Assembly (NCBI GenBank): GCA_039916225.1
Contig: JBDSLU010000025.1
Span: 1 to 16,590, forward strand
Direction of reading: 5' to 3'
DNA from: JBDSLU01 sp039916225
GTDB lineage: Bacteria > Acidobacteriota > Vicinamibacteria > Vicinamibacterales > Vicinamibacteraceae
Length of the DNA: 16,590 nt
How positions within the stretch are numbered: position 1 is the first letter of the stretch; every line of letters begins with the position of its first letter. A program made the translations under genes and the position numbers. The notes below the pieces were generated by a model, which was not told the DNA's origin, did not search any database, and was given only the letters and a program-made list of their open reading frames with translations. This document shows positions 1 to 6,603 of this stretch, piece after piece.

Positions 1-704
1 CCCTGATCGCGGGCCTTGCTGATCGCGGGCGCGATGCGGGCCGTGTCCTCATCGCCGAACGCACCGCCCTCGCCCGCGTGCGGGTTGAGGCCGGCGATGG
101 CGATGCGCCGTGACGGCCGCAGCCGCCGCAGGATCTCGTCCGTCTGAACGATCACCTCGAAGATGCGTGCCGGCTGCGCCAGATCGATCGCCTCGCGCAG
201 CGAGACGTGCGTCGAGACGTGGGTGACGATGGCCCGCTCGGAGGCCAGCATCAACGTCGAGGAGGTGCGGCCGCACAGCTCGGCGACGTATTCGGTGTGG
301 CCGGTGAACGTCGGTGCGCTGAGCCGCGTCGCCGCCTTGTTGATGGGCAGCGTGACCACCGCGGCGACGTCACCGCTGAGGGCCAGCCTGGTCGCGCGGG
401 CGACGTAGGCGAGCGCGGCGGCGCCCGAGGCCCGGTCGATCTCGCCGATGCGCAATGACGCTTCCGACAGCGCGCCTTCGTCCAGCACGCCCAGCCGGCC
501 CGGCGTGGCGCACCGCGGCACCGACAGCGGCTCCAGGATCACGTCGCAGTGCAGCCGCCGGTTGCAGAGGTCGAGGACGGCGAGATCGCCGACGGCCACG
601 ACGTCCGTACCGAGTTCCCCCGAGGCAAAAGCCCGCAGCAGGATTTCCGGGCCGACGCCGCTGGCGTCGCCCATGGTGATCGCGAGAGGTGGCGTCGTCG
701 TCAT
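1..704 (-). CDS. PdxA-family dehydrogenase, PdxA2-like (4-phospho-tetronate or 4-hydroxythreonine-4-phosphate dehydrogenase); C-terminus outside window
   Basis: Partial: 234 residues are visible from ATG 704; the C-terminus lies beyond base 1. Family: metal- and NAD-dependent oxidation of a 4-phosphorylated hydroxy acid followed by decarboxylation, in the cytoplasm. Visible signatures are MGDASGVGPE (residues 11-20), a TGHTE substrate-binding stretch with H136 and T137, STHVSLREA with metal-ligand candidate H166, and GLNPHAGEGGAFGDED with metal-ligand candidate H209. The third ligand, in the family's YHDQ motif, would lie outside the window. ATG 704 overlaps the TGA of the upstream DUF1537 kinase gene (ATGA), so the two are translationally coupled. 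That pairing is characteristic of the PdxA2 branch, which acts on D-threonate/D-erythronate 4-phosphate rather than in vitamin B6 synthesis. Odd point: the glycine loop reads GDAS where most family members have GDPA. The family call is firm; the PdxA2 substrate is inferred from the neighbour. Confidence 0.9.
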   Translation of the reverse strand, partial: MTTTPPLAITMGDASGVGPEILLRAFASGELGTDVVAVGDLAVLDLCNRRLHCDVILEPLSVPRCATPGRLGVLDEGALSEASLRIGEIDRASGAAALAYVARATRLALSGDVAAVVTLPINKAATRLSAPTFTGHTEYVAELCGRTSSTLMLASERAIVTHVSTHVSLREAIDLAQPARIFEVIVQTDEILRRLRPSRRIAIAGLNPHAGEGGAFGDEDTARIAPAISKARDQ

Positions 705-1936
705 CGAAGGGTTGCAGGTCTCCCGGACCGAGAAGAGGAGGTGAGCCGCCGGACGAGGCGGCGAAGCGTCTGCGGATCGCCGAAGGCGCCCGACTTGGTG
801 ATCAGCCAGGCGGGACCGTTCGAGCCGGCCCGACGCGCCGCCAATCGCACGACGGCGACCCCCGGCACGAGCGCGCCGTCCACCGCGAGCGGGGCCCAGC
901 CCATCGCCGCAACGACCGCGGCGGTGGTGTCGCCACCGACCGTGAATACAGCGCCGACCGGTCCGGCCGTGACAATGGTGCGGGCGACCGCGGCCAGGCG
1001 AGCCGCGACGGCAGCGGCGCGCGGCGCGGTGATGCGCGCGCCGGCGGCGAGTGCCGGCGATGCGAGCACGACCGGCCGCCCCGACTGCAGGGCGCTGATG
1101 GCGAGGGTTTCAGTGGCGTGGCGATCCCGAAGCGGCGTCCGCGGATCGATCGGCGCGACGAGGCCGAGGGCGCCCGCCGCCACCAGCGCCCGCGCCTGGA
1201 CCTGGGCCGACGGATGGGCGCTGCCGGACACCACGAGGACCGGCCGGCCCGAGACCAGGCGTCGGGTGGCGCGGGGTGGCGCGCCAAAACGTGCGGCGAT
1301 GGCCCCGGCGAGGCCGCCCGAGCCGACGACGGCGCCGAGACGCCCTTCCCGGTCGAGTCGTGTTGCGACGCGCCGCAGATCGGCGTCGGAATGGGCGTCG
1401 CACACGTCGAGCGCGCCCGGCGGACCGAGCCGGGCCAGTTCGCCAGAGACGGCGGGGGCGAGCGCGTCGTGCGCGGCAGCGGACGTCGACAGCGGCCGGC
1501 CGTCGACCCAGACCGCGCCGTCGCGTGTCGTGCGGCCCTGCGCCGGGAAGGCCGGCGCCAGCGGCAGGCAGGCGACGCCGGTCGCGGCGCGGAACGCCGC
1601 GAGCTCGGCCGCGACGTTGCCGCGCAGGGTCGAATCGATCTTCTTGTAGAAGCCGCGAGCGGGCGCACCGCGCGGGTCGGAGCGACGCGCCGCGGCCACG
1701 ACGTCCCGCACCCGCCGCGCCGCCTCGCGGGCCGCGACGTGTCGCGACGCGGTGTCGATCACGACCACGTCGTGCGCCTTCGCCGCCGCCCGCAGCGCCG
1801 TCGCGATCGCGCCAGGGCCGCGGCCCGGCCATGGCACGACGCACGTCCGCCAGGCGCGTGCCGCAAACGGCGCAGCGGTATCGAGGGCGCCGGTCAAGTC
1901 ATCGGCGATGACCCAGAAACGCAGCCGTGGGGACAT
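701..1936 (-). CDS. Four-carbon acid sugar kinase family protein (DUF1537; OtnK/DtnK-like)
   Basis: 411 residues, full length for the family. These kinases use ATP to phosphorylate O4 of tetronates (threonate, erythronate) or related sugar acids in the cytoplasm; the PdxA2 partner then oxidises and decarboxylates the product. The N-terminal domain shows ADDLTGALDTA (DDLTGA at 12-17), KKIDSTLRGN (98-107) and PAFPAQGRTTRDG (128-140). The C-terminal nucleotide-binding domain shows VGGDTTAAVV (GGDT at 334-337) and ITKSGAFGD (379-387). ATG 1936 is the first plausible start, because an in-frame TGA lies eight codons upstream. No clear Shine-Dalgarno is visible. The gene diverges from the GH88 gene across 109 bases and ends in a 4-base overlap with the pdxA-like gene. 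The exact substrate cannot be read from sequence, since family members differ (D-threonate, D- and L-erythronate, 3-oxo-tetronate). Confidence 0.92.
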   Translation of the reverse strand: MSPRLRFWVIADDLTGALDTAAPFAARAWRTCVVPWPGRGPGAIATALRAAAKAHDVVVIDTASRHVAAREAARRVRDVVAAARRSDPRGAPARGFYKKIDSTLRGNVAAELAAFRAATGVACLPLAPAFPAQGRTTRDGAVWVDGRPLSTSAAAHDALAPAVSGELARLGPPGALDVCDAHSDADLRRVATRLDREGRLGAVVGSGGLAGAIAARFGAPPRATRRLVSGRPVLVVSGSAHPSAQVQARALVAAGALGLVAPIDPRTPLRDRHATETLAISALQSGRPVVLASPALAAGARITAPRAAAVAARLAAVARTIVTAGPVGAVFTVGGDTTAAVVAAMGWAPLAVDGALVPGVAVVRLAARRAGSNGPAWLITKSGAFGDPQTLRRLVRRLTSSSRSGRPATLR

Positions 1937-2045
1937 GAGCAGCCGACAACTGTATCAGCCCGCGGTGGAAGTGCCGCTGCGCTGACCGGCAGGAGCGGGT
2001 AAAATCGTCGGCCGACGACGCGCCTCACGCTGGATCCGCATCCTT
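1937..2045. promoter_or_regulatory. Divergent control region between sugar-acid kinase and GH88 genes, with perfect 14-base palindrome
   Basis: The gap contains TCGTCGGCCGACGA at 2005-2018, a perfect 14-base palindrome. It immediately follows a -10-like TAAAAT at 2000-2005 on the plus strand, a usual position for a repressor operator. No convincing -35 element was found. On the minus strand, TGATACAGT looks like an extended -10 about 12 bases before the kinase ATG. A smaller inverted repeat, GGAT-CCGC-ATCC (2032-2043), lies just before the GH88 ATG. The palindrome is read directly; the operator role and both promoters are inference. Confidence 0.45.
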
Positions 2046-3428
2046 ATGCCTGCCGCTGCACTCACGCCCGCTGTTCTGCTCCCCGCGCTCGATACGTTGT
2101 TCACCGCCTCGGCCGCCAAGATCGACGCGACCGAAGCCGCCTGGCGCCCCGAGGAGGGGTCGCCGGTCTTCACGGTCGAAGGCCGCTGGCAGGCGCGCGG
2201 CTGGACCGAGTGGACGCAGGGCTTCCAGTTCGGCTCGGCGCTGCTGCAGTTCGACGCCACCGGCGACACGCACTTCCTCGAGCTGGGCCGCTCGCGCACG
2301 GTGGAGCGGATGGCGCCGCACCTGACCCATGTCGGCGTCCACGATCACGGCTTCAACAACGTCAGCACGTATGGCGCGCTGTGGCGCCTGGCCGCCGAGG
2401 GCCGCTACGAGGCGTCGGATTGGGAGCAGCGCTTCTACACGCTGGCGCTGCAGGTCAGCGGCGCGGTGCAGGCCCGGCGCTGGACGCGCATCCCGTCCGG
2501 CGGCTACATCTATTCCTTCAACGGCGCGCACTCGCTCTTCGTCGATACCGTGCGCTCGCTGCGCGCGCTGGCCGTCGCGCATCGCCTCGGGCATCGCCTG
2601 GCCGAGGAGCAGGACGCGCAGATCAACCTGCTCGAGCGGCTCGTGCAGCACGCCAAGGCGACCGCCGACTTCAGCGTCTATTACGGCACCGGACGCGACA
2701 CCTACGATCGGCGCGGCCGCACCGCCCACGAGAGCCTGTTCAACGCCGCCAACGGCACCTATCGCGGGCCGTCGAGCCAGCAGGGCTACTCGCCGTTCTC
2801 GACGTGGACGCGCGGCCTGGCCTGGGCCATGCTCGGCTTTGCCGAGCAGCTCGAGTTCATCGCGACCGTCGGGGACGCCGAGCTGGCACCGCTGGGCGGA
2901 CGCGCGGTGATCGAAGGCTTCATGCGCGAGGCCGCGCAGGCCACCTGCGACTTCTACATCGACGAGGCGGTGGCACAGGACGGCATCCCCTACTGGGACA
3001 CCGGGGCACCGGGCCTGGCCGCGCTCGGCGACTGGCGCACGCGCCCCGCCGATCCGTTCAACGACCACGAGCCGGTGGACAGCTCGGCGGCCGCGATCGC
3101 CGCACAGGGTCTGCTCCGGCTCGGCCACCATCTCGGCGCGGCAGGCGATCGTTACACGCAGGCGGGCCTGCGCGTCGTCGCCACCCTGACCGATCCGGCC
3201 GGCCCGTATCTGAGCACCGACGCCAGCCACCACGGCCTGCTCCTGCATTCGGTGTATCACTGGCCGAACGGGTGGGATCACGTCCCCACCGGGGCACGGG
3301 TGCCGCGCGGCGAGTCGAGTCAGTGGGGCGACTACCACCTGCGCGAAGTGGCGCTCTACGTCCGGCGCCTGGCAACCGACGCGCCCTACCTGACCTTCTT
3401 CGGCCCGGCCCCCGTGGAGCGCGCATGA
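2046..3428 (+). CDS. Glycoside hydrolase family 88 protein (unsaturated glucuronyl hydrolase)
   Basis: 460 residues. GH88 enzymes remove the 4,5-unsaturated uronic acid from the non-reducing end of oligosaccharides made by polysaccharide lyases, by hydration of the double bond. Family-like segments in order: WTEWTQGF (54-60), VHDHGFNNVSTYG with D100, SFNGAHSLFVDTVRSLRAL with D167, YSPFSTWTRGLAWAM, GIPYWDTGAP, EPVDSSAAAIAAQGLL and SSQWGDYHLREVALYV near the C-terminus. D100 and D167 match the two conserved aspartates of characterised bacterial glucuronyl hydrolases (D88 and D149 in the Bacillus enzyme). There is no signal peptide, so a cytoplasmic enzyme acting on imported oligosaccharides is expected. 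It overlaps the downstream SDR by ATGA. ATG 2046 has only weak SD-like sequence. The related GH105 family is the main alternative; motifs and length favour GH88. Confidence 0.92.
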   Translation: MPAAALTPAVLLPALDTLFTASAAKIDATEAAWRPEEGSPVFTVEGRWQARGWTEWTQGFQFGSALLQFDATGDTHFLELGRSRTVERMAPHLTHVGVHDHGFNNVSTYGALWRLAAEGRYEASDWEQRFYTLALQVSGAVQARRWTRIPSGGYIYSFNGAHSLFVDTVRSLRALAVAHRLGHRLAEEQDAQINLLERLVQHAKATADFSVYYGTGRDTYDRRGRTAHESLFNAANGTYRGPSSQQGYSPFSTWTRGLAWAMLGFAEQLEFIATVGDAELAPLGGRAVIEGFMREAAQATCDFYIDEAVAQDGIPYWDTGAPGLAALGDWRTRPADPFNDHEPVDSSAAAIAAQGLLRLGHHLGAAGDRYTQAGLRVVATLTDPAGPYLSTDASHHGLLLHSVYHWPNGWDHVPTGARVPRGESSQWGDYHLREVALYVRRLATDAPYLTFFGPAPVERA

Positions 3429-4219
3429 CCGGTCCCGATCGGCGCTCCGATCCAGGGTCGGGGACACACCGCACGGCGATCGTCACCGGCGGCACCCGCG
3501 GCATCGGTCTCGGCATCGCCCGCGCGCTCGCCGCCGAGGGTTGGCAGATCGTCCTCAGCGGCGTTCGCCCCGCCGCCGACGTCACCGGCGTCATCGAGGA
3601 GCTGACCGGACTCGGGACCGCGGCTCACTACTGCGCGTCCGACATCGCGGACGCCGCCGACCGCGCCCGGCTCGTCGCCGAGAGCATCGAGCGTTTCGGC
3701 GGTATCGACGCGCTGGTCAACAATGCCGGGCGCGCCCCGGCGGTCCGCGCCGACATCCTCGACGCCGGCGAGGAGAGCTTCGAGACGCTGATGCGCACCA
3801 ACCTGCAGGGGCCGTACTTTCTCACCCAGCAGGTCGCGCGGCACATGCTCGAGCGCGGCCGCGGCACCGGCATCGTCTTCGTCACCTCGGTCTCCGCCGA
3901 GCTCGCCTCGATCAACCGCGGCGACTACTGCGTCAGCAAGGCCGGCCTGGCGATGGCGGCGCGCCTCTTCGCGCTGCGCCTCGCGCCACAGGCGATCCCG
4001 GTGTTCGAGGTGCGGCCCGGGGTGATCGCCACCGACATGACCGCGCGCGTCAAGGACGTCTACGATCAGCGCATCGCCGACGGGCTCGTGCCCGAAGGTC
4101 GTTGGGGGACGCCAGCCGACGTCGGACGGGTCGTCGCGGCGCTGCTGCGCGGCGACGCGCCGTACGCGACCGGCTCGGTGATCCACGTCGACGGCGGCCT
4201 GGCTCTCGGCCGCCTCTGA
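3425..4219 (+). CDS. SDR-family oxidoreductase, FabG-like (sugar-acid catabolic type)
   Basis: 264 residues, a classical short-chain dehydrogenase/reductase with all key residues: nucleotide-binding TGGTRGIG (21-28), NNAG (99-102), catalytic S155 in VTSVSAE and Y168/K172 in YCVSK. The ending GSVIHVDGGLALGRL is typical of the family. About 15 extra polar residues precede the Rossmann fold. Such proteins are often labelled 3-ketoacyl-ACP reductase, but this subgroup also occurs in sugar catabolic clusters. Its 4-base overlap with the GH88 gene (ATGA at 3425-3428) makes oxidation or reduction of an unsaturated-uronate-derived keto acid (KduD-like step) more likely than fatty acid synthesis. GGAG sits just before the ATG. 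The cofactor and substrate are not determined. It ends 21 bases from the convergent oxidoreductase gene. Confidence 0.9.
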   Translation: MTGPDRRSDPGSGTHRTAIVTGGTRGIGLGIARALAAEGWQIVLSGVRPAADVTGVIEELTGLGTAAHYCASDIADAADRARLVAESIERFGGIDALVNNAGRAPAVRADILDAGEESFETLMRTNLQGPYFLTQQVARHMLERGRGTGIVFVTSVSAELASINRGDYCVSKAGLAMAARLFALRLAPQAIPVFEVRPGVIATDMTARVKDVYDQRIADGLVPEGRWGTPADVGRVVAALLRGDAPYATGSVIHVDGGLALGRL

Positions 4220-4240
4220 CGCGACGAGCGACGCACCGCC

Positions 4241-5440
4241 TCAGAGCAGCTCGGCGGCCAGTCGATCGGCAACCCACGGCGCCATCGAATACTTCCCGGT
4301 ATCAATCGACAGGTAGCGGCCGTCGCGGAACACGCCGGCGTGGTCGCGGCGGTGCAGCGTGGACGCGCGGTCGTCCAGGGCGCCGCGGCCCGCGGCGTAG
4401 ACCCAGCCTCCTTCGACCTGCGCGGTCTCGACAAACGGCCGCAGCGCGGCGACGGACGGCAGGATCGCACCGAGGCCCGTCAGCACCGCATCGATCAACG
4501 CGGTTCGCGCCGCGCCGTCGAGCGGCGGCACCGGGGGCGGCTCCAGGGCCGTCCCTTCGACCGCCAGACCTGCCGGGTACCAGGACAGGTAGAGATCCCG
4601 CCCGTTGTAGTTCTTCACGTCGCCAAACGGTCCGACGCAGATGACGGCGCTGGGCGCCGTCACGGGACGCGACGTGCGCACGAACAGCGACCGCCGGAAC
4701 CGGTGCGACCACGTCGCCGGCGCCGGCAGGCCCCGGGCGGCATCGACGCCGAGCCGGCCATCCCAGAGCGCGTTCACCACGCAGTCGTAGGGACCGTCTC
4801 GGCCGCCACTGGTGTCGACGTGCATGGGGGCGTCGGGGCCGGCCTCGGGGCGCGCGACCCCGTTGACGCGCACGCCCCATCGGCCTTCGATGCGCGGCTC
4901 CGCCGCGACCGCCGCGATCAGGCGGTCGGCAATCCACACCGTCGAGACCGAGCGCTCCGGCACCCGGAACCCCGCGACGATGTCCCGGGTGTCACACATG
5001 GCCGCGAGCTCGGACATGGACAAGGGATGCGCGGACGCCCGCGTGGCCGGATGCAGGTAGCCCGCGGCGCCGCCATGCTCGCGCACGAGGGCCGACACGG
5101 CGGCGTAGTAGCATCGGATCGCGTCGGCGTCGACCACCGACCGGCGATGCACGAGATACACGTCGTCGACCGGTGACGTGACGGGATCGATCGACTCGCC
5201 GATGAGCCGTTCGATGAGGGGCTTGAAGGCGAGCCCGCCGTCGAGGACACGGTGGGCCGTGGCCATCGACGGATCGGCGGCGTACAGGTAGCCGAGGTGA
5301 ATCTTGCCCTCGTTCCACCGGCTGGCGCCCGTGCACGGCTGCGTGGCGCCGTCGAAGAGCGTCACCCGCGCGCCCCGCTGGGCAAGACACAGTGCCGCGC
5401 TGCACCCCATGATGCCGGCGCCGAGGACGGCGACGTGCAT
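4241..5440 (-). CDS. FAD-dependent oxidoreductase, DAO (D-amino acid oxidase-like) family
   Basis: 399 residues. The N-terminus is an FAD-binding Rossmann fold: HVAVLGAGIMG (GxGxxG at 7-12) with acidic D30 closing the second strand (VTLFDG). Next comes ASRWNEGKIHLGY (39-51), the position where DAO-fold enzymes contact the flavin. The C-terminal YLSIDTGKYSMAPWVAD is the second dinucleotide-contact region. Start: the frame stays open upstream to 5575, but the fold begins exactly at ATG 5440, and the upstream part is low-complexity and would overlap the divergent gene. No SD is visible; a 10-codon ORF ends in TGATG across this start (see separate entry). The natural substrate is unknown; oxidation of an amine or an amino or hydroxy acid is the family norm. 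It is divergent from a GT2 gene, so a role in making or modifying a glycan precursor is possible but only inferred. Confidence 0.85.
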   Translation of the reverse strand: MHVAVLGAGIMGCSAALCLAQRGARVTLFDGATQPCTGASRWNEGKIHLGYLYAADPSMATAHRVLDGGLAFKPLIERLIGESIDPVTSPVDDVYLVHRRSVVDADAIRCYYAAVSALVREHGGAAGYLHPATRASAHPLSMSELAAMCDTRDIVAGFRVPERSVSTVWIADRLIAAVAAEPRIEGRWGVRVNGVARPEAGPDAPMHVDTSGGRDGPYDCVVNALWDGRLGVDAARGLPAPATWSHRFRRSLFVRTSRPVTAPSAVICVGPFGDVKNYNGRDLYLSWYPAGLAVEGTALEPPPVPPLDGAARTALIDAVLTGLGAILPSVAALRPFVETAQVEGGWVYAAGRGALDDRASTLHRRDHAGVFRDGRYLSIDTGKYSMAPWVADRLAAELL

Positions 5441-5472
5441 CAGGGCGCGACCCGGACGCCCGCTGTGGTCAT
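5440..5472 (-). CDS. Possible 10-codon leader ORF upstream of the FAD oxidoreductase gene
   Basis: ATG 5472-5470 opens a short frame, MTTAGVRVAP, whose TGA (5442-5440) overlaps the oxidoreductase ATG by one base (TGATG). A -10-like TACAAT lies at 5484-5479, exactly six bases before this ATG, the leaderless spacing seen at other genes here. A transcript starting there would be translated from the small ORF and could reach the oxidoreductase by termination-reinitiation, which would explain the missing SD. A chance origin is quite possible, since the peptide has no recognisable features. Confidence 0.25.
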   Translation of the reverse strand: MTTAGVRVAP

Positions 5473-5522
5473 GCGTGGATTGTATGCTTGGGCCTACCGG
5501 CCGGTTGCCCGGCACTGCGTCC

Positions 5523-6491
5523 ATGAGCCCTTCCCCACTCCTCAGGCCTCCCCTCGTCTCGATCGTCATCGCCACCTACAATCGGAGCCAGGTCGTCGCG
5601 CACGCCATCGCCAGCGTACTGCGGTCGACGACCACCGACTGGGAGCTGATCGTCGTCGGTGATTGCTGCACCGACGACACGGCGGAGGTCGTGGCGGGCT
5701 TCGCCGATCGGCGCATCGTCTGGGTGAACCTGCCGGAGAACGCCGGCGAGCAGTCGGGCCCGAACAACGAAGGCATCCGCCGCGCGCGAGGCCGCTATCT
5801 CGCGTTCCTCAACCACGACGATCTCTACTTCCCCGATCACCTCGCCACGTCGATCGCCTGCTGCGAAGCGAGCGAGGCCGATCTCGTGTGGTCGCCGCTG
5901 CTGGTCGCGCTGCCTGCCGCCGGGGCGGACCTCGCCGCCGGCCGCGAGCCGTTTCGCCTCAGCGGGGTGACGTCTGGCAACGACTACGACCCCCGCGTCT
6001 TCGTGTTCGCGTCGTCGTGGCTGATGCGGCGCGAGCTCGCCGATCGCATCGGGCCGTGGCGATCGGGCCGGACCACCTTCGTCACCGCCTCGCAGGACTG
6101 GATCTTCCGGGCTTGGCGGAGCGGGGCTCGATTGCGGTGCCATCCGCACGTCGGTGTGCTGGCGGTGCCGGCGAGCGAGCGGGTCGGCAGCTACCTCGCC
6201 GCTCGCAGCGTCGAGCACGATCACTTCGCCAGCCGGATGGTGGCGCCAGGCTTTCGCGAAGCGGCCCTGGAGCGGGCGGCGATCACCGGCGAGCGCGAGA
6301 CGAACCGTTTCCGCTTCGGCCAGGCCATCGGGGCGGCGATTCGCGGGCTCGTCTTCCGCCCGGTCAGTGCCGCCGCGCTCGCCCTCGGCGCGCACCCGTA
6401 CGCGCCGCTCCTGGCGCTGCGTCATGGCCGCCGCGGCAATCTCGTCAGCGCCCTGCGATCCCGCACGGGCTTGGGTCGTCTCGGCCGCTGA
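5523..6491 (+). CDS. Glycosyltransferase family 2 protein
   Basis: 322 residues, GT-A fold. VSIVIATYNR (12-21) is the nucleotide-sugar-binding start of the fold, VGDCCTDDT (45-53) matches the family's DGSTDDT motif, and LNHDD (96-100) is the DXD-type metal-binding motif. SQDWIFRAW, with D192, sits where inverting GT2 enzymes carry the ED/QD-W catalytic base motif. No multi-pass membrane region is evident, so this is a soluble or membrane-associated transferase adding one sugar to a surface polysaccharide, lipid carrier or small molecule. The frame is open further upstream, but the extension is low-complexity, overlaps the divergent oxidoreductase gene and adds no domain, so ATG 5523 is preferred. 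ATG 5484 is also possible. No SD is obvious. The donor and acceptor cannot be told from sequence. Confidence 0.88.
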   Translation: MSPSPLLRPPLVSIVIATYNRSQVVAHAIASVLRSTTTDWELIVVGDCCTDDTAEVVAGFADRRIVWVNLPENAGEQSGPNNEGIRRARGRYLAFLNHDDLYFPDHLATSIACCEASEADLVWSPLLVALPAAGADLAAGREPFRLSGVTSGNDYDPRVFVFASSWLMRRELADRIGPWRSGRTTFVTASQDWIFRAWRSGARLRCHPHVGVLAVPASERVGSYLAARSVEHDHFASRMVAPGFREAALERAAITGERETNRFRFGQAIGAAIRGLVFRPVSAAALALGAHPYAPLLALRHGRRGNLVSALRSRTGLGRLGR

Positions 6492-6500
6492 GAACATCGT

Positions 6501-6546
6501 GCAGCCGCGGCTGGACCGTGGCTGCGGTCCCGCTGTGGCGGACCGC
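6501..6546 (+). terminator. Cluster of mutually exclusive hairpins after the glycosyltransferase gene
   Basis: Ten bases after the GT2 stop, CAGCCGCGGCTG (6502-6513) is a perfect 12-base palindrome. GGACCG (6513-6518) pairs with CGGTCC (6525-6530) across a 6-base loop. GCGGTCC (6524-6530) can instead pair with GGACCGC (6540-6546) across a 9-base loop. The middle segment can therefore use either partner. There is no T-run, so this is not a classical intrinsic terminator, but it is the only stem-loop region between GT2 and the padR promoter. Confidence 0.4.
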
Positions 6547-6557
6547 CCGGCGGCACC

Positions 6558-6586
6558 TTGACGGCTGATGCCTGCCTGTATAATAT
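6558..6586 (+). promoter_or_regulatory. Promoter of the padR-permease operon
   Basis: TTGACG (6558-6563, 5/6 of the -35 consensus) is followed after 17 bases by TAATAT (6581-6586). A perfect TATAAT overlaps it at 6579-6584 with a 15-base spacer. Such AT-rich consensus is rare in this GC-rich window. With the 17-base register, the predicted transcription start falls at or next to the GTG start codon at 6593, making a leaderless mRNA likely. Confidence 0.75.
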
Positions 6587-6603
6587 CTGTTTGTGACAGA
6601 TAT
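6583..6603. promoter_or_regulatory. Perfect inverted repeat over -10 and start codon: candidate PadR operator
   Basis: ATATCTGT (6583-6590), TTGTG (6591-6595), ACAGATAT (6596-6603): a perfect 8-base inverted repeat with a 5-base centre that contains the GTG start codon. It overlaps the -10 and the predicted transcription start of padR. PadR-family winged-helix dimers bind palindromes of this size (TGT-N-ACA cores) and commonly repress their own operon, so autoregulation by steric block is the natural reading. Binding itself is inferred. Confidence 0.6.

Noticed and set aside
1..30. Direct repeat CTGATCGCGGGC (3-14 and 19-30)
   Set aside because: Two 12-base copies at the window edge inside a coding frame; the 16-base period is not a codon multiple and the protein reads normally, so chance is likely.
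549..2002. Long plus-strand frames of 366 and 437 codons
   Set aside because: Antisense to the PdxA-like and DUF1537 genes, Arg/Ala-rich, overlapping each other, without motifs.
2210..3424. In-frame upstream extension of the SDR gene
   Set aside because: The extension is an out-of-frame shadow of GH88; the SDR fold starts after ATG 3425, which overlaps the GH88 stop.
2025..3467. 480-codon open frame on the minus strand
   Set aside because: It lies wholly antisense to the GH88 gene and has no recognisable domain. Long antisense frames are expected at this GC content.
5304..5522. N-terminal extension of the glycosyltransferase
   Set aside because: Low-complexity, antisense to the oxidoreductase, and GT2 proteins begin just before VSIVIATYN.
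5441..5575. N-terminal extension of the FAD oxidoreductase from an ATG at 5575
   Set aside because: It would overlap the glycosyltransferase coding region and add 45 low-complexity residues before a fold that begins at ATG 5440.
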